From positions 6,467-45,902 of the forward strand of contig QQSC01000027.1 in NCBI GenBank assembly GCA_003602475.1: a stretch of 39,436 bases of DNA, given 5' to 3'. Positions within the stretch are counted from its first letter, which is position 1. Each line of letters opens with the position of its first letter. The stretch is from Candidatus Poseidoniales archaeon. Its GTDB lineage: Archaea > Thermoplasmatota > Poseidoniia > Poseidoniales > Poseidoniaceae. This document shows, piece by piece, positions 7,008 through 16,014 of this stretch. The notes below the pieces were generated by a model that was given only the letters and a program-made list of their open reading frames with translations, searched no databases and was not told the origin of the DNA. A program made the position numbers and the translations under genes.

Positions 7008-10000
7008 TCATTGCTCGTTTCGCCAATCGGTAAGGGCTTGAATGTCCCAGCCCTGGTCGAAGTACCCTTGAATTTGGTCCTGTGTCCAATCAGGGAACGC
7101 CTCCATGGCCTCAGCCATTTGGGGCGTCACGTCACTGGGAATCTGAGCCAACTGCTTTGCGGGAGATTGTGCCTCCATCTCATGTTCGTATTCATCGTCG
7201 AACATGGAGGAGGAATCGCCGCCACGCCTGGCCAGAACGATGACAACTGTGGCAAGCACGCCGATGACACCAACAAGGAGGATCACGATGAGCAGGAAGG
7301 AACTGGAATCTTCTTCCAAAGCCACCTTGACGTTGAACGCATCACCTTCGCCACCAACGCTGCTGGGTCCACCGTTGTACAGCACTTCACCCGAAGAATT
7401 CAGACTGATGGTGTAATACATCCCGGTGGTTTGTTGCGTAAAGGCCTCAAGATCGATGTTGATCCAGTCGCTTACTTCACCAACGCCAAGTTCAGCGGTC
7501 TGGAATTGTGCTTCAACGATGGGGATGCCGTCGTTGACAACGGATTTGACCACCAAATCGGCGACGCCCGCCATGGTTCCATCGTTTCGGACCTTGATTC
7601 GAAGGCGCATCTCCTCGCCAACCCTTGGATTGTCCTTGGTCAACACGTCCACAATTTCGAAGGTCGCTTCTTCGTTGATGAAGGTGTAGAGCGAACGGCG
7701 CTTGGATTCATCGGAAGCAATGCCAATGACGGAGCCGTCTTCCTGAGGTCCGCCACCCCCAACCACTGCTGAACCAGCAGAGTCTGCACCGCTCACCCAG
7801 AAGACGAGTTCAATGTCGTTCATTTGCTCGGCTCGTGGTTCGGTGATGTCACCGCTGATGGGCCAGAGGTCCAAACAGGTCGCCGATGCAGCGTATCCAT
7901 CACCGGTCGTGGTGAGGTCAAGCGTGGCTTGTCCAGGTCCTGCAAACCATCGGTCGTACTCGTTCCATGTGATGGCTGGGGTTGCAGAGTTGTCCTGATA
8001 AAACATCCAGTTAACGAGCAGGTCACCCGGGAACATGGCCTCACGTTCGGTGATTTGGACGTTGACGTCAACACAGTGGTAGTTGGCGGTTGACAACTCG
8101 CCAACGTTAAACCGGTCATCGCTGGATTCCGGAAGGATTCCCTTTTGGGTGCTCCAAGTGTTGGCCTTAACGGTGGGCGGAGAAAGGTCCACCTTGATCG
8201 TAAACGCCCCACAACCGTAGTCAGTTGTCTGTGCACATCGGCTGGAAGTGAAATCCTCAGCCCCGGGAGGTAGGTTGATCAATCGATACGTGTAGCTGTA
8301 TTCGTTGGTGAAAATTGGCGCTGTGAGGTTGAAGTCAAACACACCACCGGTGAAATTCATCACGACCGTCTCACCGGGGTATTGCGAGTAACCTCGTGAA
8401 GGGTCGCCTGACGCTGGCGCTCTCACGATTTCCATTTGAAGTTCGACTTCAGGGTTGATGAACACGCTGTCGGACATGCCTTCTCGGAAGGCGTATTGCC
8501 CGTGGAAACGAATGGTGTCCCCAGCGTAAACGAAGCCTTCTCGCACATCGGAAGTGACTGGAGTATCAGCGTCTTCAAACATTGGCATGACCATCAAGTC
8601 GTTGGTGGGGTCGGTGCGGAAATCCAACTGAATGCCGTCGCTGTACCTCCAGATTTGGATGTGACGTCCTTGAACGGGCAGCATGGTGTACAGTGGATTG
8701 TCCAAATCTTGCATTTGCAACCTTGGTTCAATGTCGGTGTTGTCCAAGCCGACGATGCCCCAGTTGATCTGAATCGGGATGTCCACGATGAAGTCGCCTT
8801 CGAAGGGGTCAATCAATGCCGTGCCGTCCGTGGCGAGCATGGTTGGGCCCACATCTTGGGTGTCGACGATGGAGAGGTAAGGACTGTCGGTCCAGGCCGT
8901 CTCGTTTCGTGGGAAGTAGTAAACAACCTTGTCGTCGGTCGTCTTGTCCAAGTTCAACTTGAAGAAATCAACATCGCGCCATCCGTTGTCGTCGCTTGCC
9001 TCGGTCATCAAGTGGTACACGTTTCCAGCGTACATGGTTTGATTCCAAGTGCCGTCCCACTGCTGTTCGTTGGCGTTGAGGAAGGGGTTGCCTTGGGAAT
9101 CCTCAATGTTGAAATTGCGGATGACTGGGGATCGTGAGGTCATTGACACGTACGTGATTTCGTCGTTTCCAAAGCCTGGGCCCCCACCGTCGATGGGGTT
9201 GCCAGCGTTGTCGTAGCCTTCAATCCACATTGAAACCTTGCCTCGAAGACCTTCGTTGGCATAGTCGTTGTAGGTGCCTGAATAGTTGGCTGTTGGGGAC
9301 GCTCCGTCGCTGGCCATGCTGACGGTGATGTATTCGCCAGCATCAGCAATGCCGTCGTCGTTGGCATCATGATCGTGTTCAACCCACAGGTGGAGGTCAA
9401 GGGATGAAGGGGGATTTGGCAGATCTTGACTTGACATCCGAATCTCTTGCACCGTCTGTGGCACAACCCATGTGTCGTCAAGCAGCGTGCGCCAATTTTC
9501 ATCCACGTTTCGGTCGGTGCCTGGACTCAACACTTGGATGTCCAAAAGGTTGGGTTCGTAGGTGTCGATGGAGATGTCGAACGGAATCCCACAGGTCTCA
9601 TCGGGGTTGTATTGAGCCGGCGGGCAAATCAAATCCCCACCATCGTACCCACGGACGGCAAAGCGGTAGGTCTCGCTGCCAGCTGCTGAACCGAGGTCAA
9701 TGCTCCAGTTGATGTTGCCACCGATGACACCCGAGCGGTTCGCCACTTCTTCCCATTCTGTGGTGATGTTGCCATCGGTGTTGTTGATGTGACGCAGTTC
9801 CAGCACCAAAAAGTAAGCAGAGGGGTCGGGAGCCTCGGCAAGGTCCTCGAGTCGCATCTGCCCGATGATGGTGATGTCCTGTCCAGACTCAGCCCCGGTC
9901 AAGGGTTGCTGAACACCGATGCTGTTCTGAAGTTGGAACATGGTCAAACCGGCGTCGTTTTCGACAGCGTTCCCCATTGAGGGGTCCAGGAGAACGGCAT

Positions 10001-12839
10001 CTGGCAAACCGTTGACGCCACTTGTGGTCGTGAGGCCAGCGTAGATGCGGACCGTTTCGGTGTCGTCCCACGTTGGGTTCACCCTGAACTGCCATGTGAC
10101 TTGCTTGCTGTCACCAACATCGGTGACAGAGGATGTGGCTTCGAGTGTGATGTGGTTGTTTGGGTCTTCATCTTCAGCAAAGGACATGAATTCCGACCAC
10201 GTGAGTTTGATGTAATCGTTGGGTGTTTCGAACGTGAGCCAAGCTTGCGAAAGGGTGCTTCCTGCGTTGGCCGCTACGGCGTGTGTGGTGATCACTTCGT
10301 AGATTTCCCCGTTCGGATAAAGTCCGACCGGGTTGCCGGTCATGGAGATGGTGTTGGTGTATCCTGTTGCCGTGGCCACGTTGAGGTTTTCAAACGTCAC
10401 ACTTCCGCCGGAGTTGGTGTGAACGGCAATGGGTACATCGGCAACCGCACCTCCGTTCCACAGAGCAACACCTTGGTTGAGTTCAATGTCCAAACCGTCC
10501 GTGCTGTCCAGTGTGGTGGTGTAATCGTAGACGATGTCCAGGTGGACGGCCGTTAACGAGGTTCCAACCGAGGCGTTTGGAGAGTCAACGCTGAAACGGA
10601 ATTTTACCCAAGAACGCCCAAAGTCATCTTCAAAGGTCCCCTGAACGGTGGGATTTGTCAGCAAGTTGTTCAACGCCGTCGTGAATGGAAGACGAGATTG
10701 CAGCATTTCCTGGACGATTGAGGTGCTGTTGGGCATGTCTCCGAGCGGTTCTGATTGGGTTTCTGCCTCCAGCATCAAGGCAAAACCTTCGCTTGGGTCG
10801 CTGTTGGAGCGAACAGAGATTCGATCGAACGAAACATCAGCTGCATGAACGGTCGCACCGACCGGCAACAGGAAGAATGCACCCTGAGCCTGGCCGTTGA
10901 CACCGAGGGTCAGCGAGGCTTCATCCGTCCCGTAGGTAACATTGTCAACGGTGTTGAGAATAAACTTGGTCTGTCGTCCAAACATGTCGAGTGCGGGATC
11001 TGTTAGGCCATAATCGATGTCGCCGTCGTTGGCAACGTCTATCCGAAGCGATTCAGCATGGTGCCCAAACTCAAGGTCGAACCAAATTCCTCCGATGTTG
11101 CAAGCGTTTTGGTAGGCCACATTGGAGGCAAATCCGAAAATTGGTGTGGTCAACACGCTCTTTGTTCCGGCAGTGAGATTCACCTGGTCGAGCGTACCGG
11201 ATGGCATGATGCTGATGGATGGTGATTCGCTGCAGTCGTCTTGAATCACCGGCGTTACAGCGGTGATGGGGTAGCTGAACTTGGATCGTGCGATGACCGG
11301 CGAGAAACCTTGCTGCTCGACCATGGGCTCGTACATCATGGGCATGCCGCCGCCAAGGGTTGACCAGACGCCGTTGTCAACTTGCATCGGACCAATGTCC
11401 GCTGAGGCGTTGAATCCAGTACCCACCCGAGAACCCATGCTGAACCCATGGAGAATGGGGCTTGAAAGCCTGGCAGGACCAGAATTGAAATTGAAACGGA
11501 GGTTGACAGAACGGTGCTCGGTCGAGTCAATGTCCCACAGTTCAATGATGTCGCCGGTCAACCCTTCCATGAGTTCGCCATGTCGGTCATGAATGATGGC
11601 GTTCGTGTTGTTGAGCACGTCAACGCTCAGCACTGCGGACGAGGTCGTTTCTGCTTCAATTGTCAACAACCCGTACCCGTTTGGATGGTTCTGACCTCCC
11701 AGTGAGGAAGGCAACAGGTTGCGAACAGTCATGCTTTCGTTTTGAGAGAGCAGGTCGCCGAGTCTGAAGTTGTCGATGTACCATCCTGATTCGTTGGAAC
11801 TGGTGCTGAGTGCAGGATTGGCAGTGTGGCTCATGACGAAGCGGATTTGGATGTACTGAGCGGTGTAATCTCGAAGGTCGATGGCCATGGTGCCCCAGCC
11901 GTTGGCATTGGTTGGGGTGACGGAAGTTCCAGCGAGACCACCTTGGCCCGTGCTGATGCCGCAAGACGTGGCGATTTGGTTGTCCCAGTTGGAACCCCCA
12001 CCTGCGGCGTTTGCGTAGCCGCTGCCGTAGGAAATTGAGGAGTTTTGAGTGTCAAAGGGCAGGAATTGGAATCCTGTGGCGCCGGGTGGAAAGGCTCCGT
12101 CGGGTGAGGTCCGAATCTGCATGTATCCACAATCCGGGTACCGTTGCTGGTTTTGACCGCTGCCGGCAATGGTTTCGAAACTGTGCCATGAATTGAACGT
12201 GGCCGTCGTGCTCTTGAGAAGAGGGTCAACGTACAGTGAAGGGCTTCGCAGGCCCAACTTAAATGAAGCTCCATTGTTGTCGTCGGTGTAGTTGTTGTCA
12301 GCCATGTTGGTGCCCCAGCATTCCACGACCGATGCACAGCCAGCCGGCATGTCGTTCACCGACAGCGAGCCATGTTCCCACATCGAGTTGCTTTGCGGTA
12401 TGGCGAAATCTGTATCGACCATGAAGCCGGATGGCGAACCCTCGAAATCCGTAAGGAATCCTTCTTCTTTCAAGGAAACAGGCGTGGCGTCGTTGTCGAT
12501 TTGAATCTCGAAATTGTCGATGTTGGAGAAGGATGTCAACTGATTGTTTTGACCGGGGTTCCAAACACGGGGCATTGTCTCGAGGTCAATTCGTGAATGG
12601 GAACCGTGCGAAACCATGTTGGTGGAGACGTCCATAGAAGCACTGGTCACGGTTTCTCCATCTGGCAAATTGATCATTCCGTCAACCAAATTGATTAGTG
12701 TGTCACCGTTGCGGACGTCAACGTCTGTGCTTGTGTTGCCGTTGGCAAAAGTGGTGACGTTGGCTGCAGCCAACGGTGCCATAAGCATCAATATGGCCAA
12801 CATCAAAGGCGTGGATTTGGATGGTGTTTTATGAGACAT
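7008..12839 (-). CDS. giant secreted surface protein with C-terminal anchor and cytoplasmic helical tail
   Basis: A 1943-residue protein. Residues 1-27 are a signal peptide (SKSTPLMLAILMLMAPLAAA). The ectodomain is long, Asn/Thr/Ser/Asp-rich and beta-structured. Near residues 220-370 is a jelly-roll-like module ending SGWYIDNFRLGD, as seen in MAM/laminin-type or M6-peptidase-associated beta-sandwiches. Several Ig-like segments follow, and a CARDB-like segment (VGEEMRLRIKVRNDGTMAGV) lies just before the membrane. A single helix (SSFLLIVILLVGVIGVLATV, then VIVLARR) anchors it. A cytoplasmic tail of about 70 residues ends with FPDWTQDQIQGYFDQGWDI and ALTDWRNEQ. ATG 12839 follows GGTGGCACC. No protease or glycosidase active site was recognised. 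Likely roles are cell-surface architecture, adhesion or substrate binding (inference). It heads a minus-strand gene series. Confidence 0.85.
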   Translation of the reverse strand: MSHKTPSKSTPLMLAILMLMAPLAAANVTTFANGNTSTDVDVRNGDTLINLVDGMINLPDGETVTSASMDVSTNMVSHGSHSRIDLETMPRVWNPGQNNQLTSFSNIDNFEIQIDNDATPVSLKEEGFLTDFEGSPSGFMVDTDFAIPQSNSMWEHGSLSVNDMPAGCASVVECWGTNMADNNYTDDNNGASFKLGLRSPSLYVDPLLKSTTATFNSWHSFETIAGSGQNQQRYPDCGYMQIRTSPDGAFPPGATGFQFLPFDTQNSSISYGSGYANAAGGGSNWDNQIATSCGISTGQGGLAGTSVTPTNANGWGTMAIDLRDYTAQYIQIRFVMSHTANPALSTSSNESGWYIDNFRLGDLLSQNESMTVRNLLPSSLGGQNHPNGYGLLTIEAETTSSAVLSVDVLNNTNAIIHDRHGELMEGLTGDIIELWDIDSTEHRSVNLRFNFNSGPARLSSPILHGFSMGSRVGTGFNASADIGPMQVDNGVWSTLGGGMPMMYEPMVEQQGFSPVIARSKFSYPITAVTPVIQDDCSESPSISIMPSGTLDQVNLTAGTKSVLTTPIFGFASNVAYQNACNIGGIWFDLEFGHHAESLRIDVANDGDIDYGLTDPALDMFGRQTKFILNTVDNVTYGTDEASLTLGVNGQAQGAFFLLPVGATVHAADVSFDRISVRSNSDPSEGFALMLEAETQSEPLGDMPNSTSIVQEMLQSRLPFTTALNNLLTNPTVQGTFEDDFGRSWVKFRFSVDSPNASVGTSLTAVHLDIVYDYTTTLDSTDGLDIELNQGVALWNGGAVADVPIAVHTNSGGSVTFENLNVATATGYTNTISMTGNPVGLYPNGEIYEVITTHAVAANAGSTLSQAWLTFETPNDYIKLTWSEFMSFAEDEDPNNHITLEATSSVTDVGDSKQVTWQFRVNPTWDDTETVRIYAGLTTTSGVNGLPDAVLLDPSMGNAVENDAGLTMFQLQNSIGVQQPLTGAESGQDITIIGQMRLEDLAEAPDPSAYFLVLELRHINNTDGNITTEWEEVANRSGVIGGNINWSIDLGSAAGSETYRFAVRGYDGGDLICPPAQYNPDETCGIPFDISIDTYEPNLLDIQVLSPGTDRNVDENWRTLLDDTWVVPQTVQEIRMSSQDLPNPPSSLDLHLWVEHDHDANDDGIADAGEYITVSMASDGASPTANYSGTYNDYANEGLRGKVSMWIEGYDNAGNPIDGGGPGFGNDEITYVSMTSRSPVIRNFNIEDSQGNPFLNANEQQWDGTWNQTMYAGNVYHLMTEASDDNGWRDVDFFKLNLDKTTDDKVVYYFPRNETAWTDSPYLSIVDTQDVGPTMLATDGTALIDPFEGDFIVDIPIQINWGIVGLDNTDIEPRLQMQDLDNPLYTMLPVQGRHIQIWRYSDGIQLDFRTDPTNDLMVMPMFEDADTPVTSDVREGFVYAGDTIRFHGQYAFREGMSDSVFINPEVELQMEIVRAPASGDPSRGYSQYPGETVVMNFTGGVFDFNLTAPIFTNEYSYTYRLINLPPGAEDFTSSRCAQTTDYGCGAFTIKVDLSPPTVKANTWSTQKGILPESSDDRFNVGELSTANYHCVDVNVQITEREAMFPGDLLVNWMFYQDNSATPAITWNEYDRWFAGPGQATLDLTTTGDGYAASATCLDLWPISGDITEPRAEQMNDIELVFWVSGADSAGSAVVGGGGPQEDGSVIGIASDESKRRSLYTFINEEATFEIVDVLTKDNPRVGEEMRLRIKVRNDGTMAGVADLVVKSVVNDGIPIVEAQFQTAELGVGEVSDWINIDLEAFTQQTTGMYYTISLNSSGEVLYNGGPSSVGGEGDAFNVKVALEEDSSSFLLIVILLVGVIGVLATVVIVLARRGGDSSSMFDDEYEHEMEAQSPAKQLAQIPSDVTPQMAEAMEAFPDWTQDQIQGYFDQGWDIQALTDWRNEQ

Positions 12840-12948
12840 GGTGCCACCTGCGGGTTTACGAAGTCAATTCAACATAAAACCCCGTCGCCTAGAGGTCACG
12901 AAAACGACCCACACGGGGGAATTGTTCGGTGGGAGTTATGAGGGAGAG
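12840..12948. promoter_or_regulatory. divergent intergenic region: surface-protein operon versus thioesterase
   Basis: A 109-bp gap between outward-facing genes that must hold both promoters. It contains GGTGGCACC (ribosome site for the minus gene), the A/T-rich AATTCAACATAAAACCCC around 12867-12884 as the best TATA-like stretch, and GAGGGAGAG before the plus gene. The exact promoters are not resolved. Confidence 0.4.
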
Positions 12949-13434
12949 ATGCCTCCACAAGACATGGAACCCTATTCGGTTGAACCGGTGACCCTGATTG
13001 AAGAAGTGTTCCCTCAAGACACGAACGCTTACGACACCCTTTTTGGAGGCCGATTGTTGTCACTCATGGACAAAGCCGGAGGCATTGCTTGCGCCAAATT
13101 CGCTCACCGGGAATTCGTGACGATTTCCATCGACACGCTGACCTTCATCGCACCTGCTCGCCAAGGGGACTTGCTCGAGGTCACGGGCCAAGTCGTCTAC
13201 ACCAGCAGCCACACGGCCTGCACCAAAGTTTCGGCTTACACGATGAGCAAAGCGACATGGGAAAAGAAAATCATCTGTGAGGGGTATTTCTTTTTCGTGG
13301 CCATCGATTCCATGATGCGTCCCATTCCGGTCCCACAATTCGTACCTTCGAACGACGAAGAACAGCGTGAATGGGACAAGGCCAACGACATTCGAGCCAA
13401 CATGCTGGCCAGAAAGAACGACCGTGAGGCATGA
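12949..13434 (+). CDS. acyl-CoA thioesterase, hotdog fold (YciA/BFIT type)
   Basis: A 161-residue hotdog protein. The signature NAYDTLFGGRLLSLMDKAGG matches the TNxxGxxFGGxLLxxMDxAG motif of YciA-type thioesterases, with the Asp of MDKAG the likely catalytic acid. It is followed by FVTISIDTLTFIAPARQGDL, the second conserved strand. The family hydrolyses acyl-CoA to free acid and CoA in the cytoplasm, usually as a hexamer. The start was chosen at ATG 12949 behind GAGGGAGAG; the frame is open further upstream but that part lies in the divergent promoter gap. ATG 12964 is an alternative. It ends 40 bp before the EF-Tu-like gene in the same direction. Chain-length preference cannot be read from the sequence. 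Confidence 0.85.
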   Translation: MPPQDMEPYSVEPVTLIEEVFPQDTNAYDTLFGGRLLSLMDKAGGIACAKFAHREFVTISIDTLTFIAPARQGDLLEVTGQVVYTSSHTACTKVSAYTMSKATWEKKIICEGYFFFVAIDSMMRPIPVPQFVPSNDEEQREWDKANDIRANMLARKNDREA

Positions 13435-13474
13435 CCACCCCCACGTTCAAGAAGACACGCCTTTAGGGTGAAAC

Positions 13475-14497
13475 ATGGTAGTCCTGAACGTCGCCATGGT
13501 CGGCTCAGATGAACTCGCTAAATCAATTGCGAAAGCGGCGGACCAACGGGACGTTCACACCTACGTACACAAGGAAATGGCCGGCGAAGAAACGAGAATT
13601 CTCTCCATCATCCGCCCTGCAAAATACCCCGAACGCCTTCGGCCGTTGCTCAACGCCCTCAGTGCAGGCCAAGTGGGCTTGATCGAAGTCACCGCCGTTG
13701 ATGCGACGCTTGGTGAAGCACTCGTGGCTTTTGCAAGTGCTGGGTTGGACCACGGCATCGCAGTGTTGAACCCCCCAAGCGGCGGGTGGGTCGACGAAGA
13801 TCAGGTCAAGATGCTGTTCAAGCAGGCAGGGCTTGGAGATTGGAGTTTCAGTTCATCCGATGGGCTGGCGTTGCGAGACGGACTCTATGCCCTCCTCGAA
13901 GGGCGAAAGGAACATCTTCGCGCCCTTTCCGAAGCCCCACTGGTCGTGCCTGTCGATCAGCATTTCAACGTCAAAGGCATCGGTTTGGTCGCCATTGGCT
14001 ACGTGCAATCCGGAGCGTTGAACGTCCATGATGAACTGGTGCTGTTGCCCACCGAAGGCACGGGCAACACCAAATCGCTTCAGGTGATGGATGATGACGT
14101 CCCCACAGCCTTTGCTGGAGACCGAGTGGGCATTGCGTTGCGCAACGCGAAGGAAGATCAACTCACGGGCAGCACCGTGCTGGTTCGCCCTGCCGTCCAA
14201 GACAAGCGGACCAACACCAGCATCCCCCTTGCCATGACCACCCACTCGACTTCGTCAATGGACCTCACCACGTCCCCGTTTCAGAAGCGAACCCTTGCCG
14301 AAGGTGATGTGATTCATGCCAGCGTCGACCTCCAGTTCGTGGTCGGGAGAATCCAATCCGTTGAAGGCGCAACAATGACCGTTGCTTGGGAAGCTCCCCT
14401 GCTGATACGAAACCATGAGCCACCACAGGTTGTTGTTGCTCAATTGGATGCGAAACCAAGAATCATGGGCTCGGCTAAGCTGACCTTCGTGTCTTGA
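13475..14497 (+). CDS. EF-Tu/SelB-like protein with degenerate GTPase domain
   Basis: A 340-residue protein. The N-terminal half (1-150) looks like a Rossmann/P-loop-derived domain (VLNVAMVGSDELAKSIAKA, then QVGLIEVTAVDATLGEALVA), but GxxxxGKT, DxxGH and NKxD are all absent. Residues about 155-250 form a translation-factor beta-barrel (PVDQHFNVKGIGLVAIGYVQ, then SGALNVHDELVLLP), matching domain 2 of EF-Tu/SelB/eIF2-gamma. The last 90 residues resemble domain 3, with TLAEGDVIHASVDLQFVVGR. It is therefore an elongation-factor homologue that has probably lost GTP hydrolysis. Related factor-like proteins with degenerate G domains are known in Euryarchaeota; their function is unclear and may involve tRNA or ribosome binding. 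ATG 13475 follows GGGTGAAAC. Confidence 0.72.
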   Translation: MVVLNVAMVGSDELAKSIAKAADQRDVHTYVHKEMAGEETRILSIIRPAKYPERLRPLLNALSAGQVGLIEVTAVDATLGEALVAFASAGLDHGIAVLNPPSGGWVDEDQVKMLFKQAGLGDWSFSSSDGLALRDGLYALLEGRKEHLRALSEAPLVVPVDQHFNVKGIGLVAIGYVQSGALNVHDELVLLPTEGTGNTKSLQVMDDDVPTAFAGDRVGIALRNAKEDQLTGSTVLVRPAVQDKRTNTSIPLAMTTHSTSSMDLTTSPFQKRTLAEGDVIHASVDLQFVVGRIQSVEGATMTVAWEAPLLIRNHEPPQVVVAQLDAKPRIMGSAKLTFVS

Positions 14498-14589
14498 GTC
14501 GGCGCGAATTGACCTCGGTTCATTGCGGGCTCCAATGCCCTCCTCGGACGGTGGTTTGATAACCGGGAACAGGTGTCCGAGCAAACGGG

Positions 14590-16014
14590 ATGCACGGAAT
14601 TGGCAAGGGCTCAGCCTCGCCGAGTGCGGAGGACACAGAGGTGTTCTCTTCGCTGATATTGGTTGAGCCAAAGGATAGGGTCACGGTCCGCTTGGATGAG
14701 CGGATGCTGCACCTTGAAGGTCGAAAAGTGTCCAACAGCATTCGTTTGAGTTCAATTGACCAAATCGATCATCGCTCCACGACATGGGTTCCCGGTTGGA
14801 CGATCTTTCTGGGTCTTGTGTCGTTGTGGATCGGGGTCAGAGTCATGCTGGACCCCGTATGGAAAGGCGGGTTCATCGTCTTTGGAGGGGCGTTGCTCGT
14901 CCTGCGCGTCATGAGTCGCCGACCCACGATGCTCGTGCACACCTCACAGGGTGACGTTCATGCCTTGTTGGGCGGCGAAGCCAGACTCTACCATTTGAAA
15001 TTCATGCTCAAGAAACTGTTGAAGTGGAATTCCATGACCCTGGCACGTCAATCTTGGGAGCGACATCAATCCGACAGTCTTGGCATCGAATCCAACCCAA
15101 GACCCGCTTCGGTGGATGTTCTTCAGACACCGCATGCCATCAATTTGATGTTGCACGAACACAACGAGGACACGAATGCCCCAGAGTCAGATGAAGAAGT
15201 GTTTGAACCGGATTGGAAACCCACCGATGAACCCCAGCCATCCGACCCGTTTCTGCCAACCTTCATGCCCGTTCACGGTCACCTCCACGCTACGGAAGTG
15301 GCTCAATACCCACCAATGCACCATCCTCGCCCAACCGGTGAACCCGTGTTGGTTCCATCGCATGTCATTGTACCAAACATGCACCAATCCAGTCATGCCC
15401 ATGGCACTCCCCCGCAGACATTTATGCCCAGTTTCTGGGGTCAAGAGCAAGCTCACATCCCCTCCACGCCCGAATTGCCAAGTGAAGATGACCTTGGCAC
15501 AGGAGTTGTGGACCTTGACGCTGAGATTCTTTCGCTGGACGATGTGAATGAGCCGGAGCAGTCGAACCCCCAACCGGCTTCACCCCTCCAGCAACGCCAA
15601 AAAACTGTACTTGTCCGCCGAACATCGGCGATGAACCAATCCTCCTTTTTCATCCCAAAACGTCAGCAAGGTTTGCGCCCCCGCCGTTCAGTGCCCCGGA
15701 GCATCGGAACCATGGTCCGAGATGCGCTTGAGACTGGCCTTGACCGGGTAAGGAACAGACCAGATCATCAAACCGTCCCAGAATTGAGGAACACCGCCCA
15801 GCGCAACAGCATCGAACAGCATCAACCCTTCACCAGCCTTGAAGCCACCTTGGGACCGGGAGAAATTGAACGTCTCAACTCGAATTACAACAGTTTACAG
15901 GAACGAACAGCCCTCCAAAGTGAAGGGATTGCGGGTGGTTTGGAGGTGCTTTCTTTCAACGAATTGGAAGCCACAACCGATACAACTGACGATGTTGACC
16001 TTCACGAATTGTGA
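14590..16014 (+). CDS. membrane protein with PH-like N-terminus and long disordered cytoplasmic region
   Basis: A 474-residue protein. Residues 18-60 form beta strands typical of bacterial PH-like domains (KDRVTVRLDERMLHLEGRKV). A hairpin of two transmembrane helices follows: VPGWTIFLGLVSLWIGVRVM at about 66-85 and GGFIVFGGALLVLRVM at about 91-107. A second strand-helix segment (MLVHTSQGDVHALLGGEARL) completes the module. From about residue 165 on the sequence is low-complexity, rich in Pro/Glu/Gln/His/Ser, and probably unstructured, with short basic patches such as KRQQGLRPRRSVPRS. I do not recognise a family for the whole. Membrane anchoring with a long cytoplasmic tether is inferred. The ribosome site is weak (CAGGTGTCCG upstream). 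Its end overlaps the convergent PfkB gene by 13 bp. Confidence 0.65.
   Translation: MHGIGKGSASPSAEDTEVFSSLILVEPKDRVTVRLDERMLHLEGRKVSNSIRLSSIDQIDHRSTTWVPGWTIFLGLVSLWIGVRVMLDPVWKGGFIVFGGALLVLRVMSRRPTMLVHTSQGDVHALLGGEARLYHLKFMLKKLLKWNSMTLARQSWERHQSDSLGIESNPRPASVDVLQTPHAINLMLHEHNEDTNAPESDEEVFEPDWKPTDEPQPSDPFLPTFMPVHGHLHATEVAQYPPMHHPRPTGEPVLVPSHVIVPNMHQSSHAHGTPPQTFMPSFWGQEQAHIPSTPELPSEDDLGTGVVDLDAEILSLDDVNEPEQSNPQPASPLQQRQKTVLVRRTSAMNQSSFFIPKRQQGLRPRRSVPRSIGTMVRDALETGLDRVRNRPDHQTVPELRNTAQRNSIEQHQPFTSLEATLGPGEIERLNSNYNSLQERTALQSEGIAGGLEVLSFNELEATTDTTDDVDLHEL

Noticed and set aside
6825-7772. 315-residue open frame on the plus strand
   Set aside because: It is antisense to the end of the giant surface protein and the following gene; no start signal or motif.
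12838-12948. N-terminal extension of the thioesterase starting at 12838
   Set aside because: It lies over the divergent promoter gap and precedes a better ATG with a ribosome site; homologues start near the later one.
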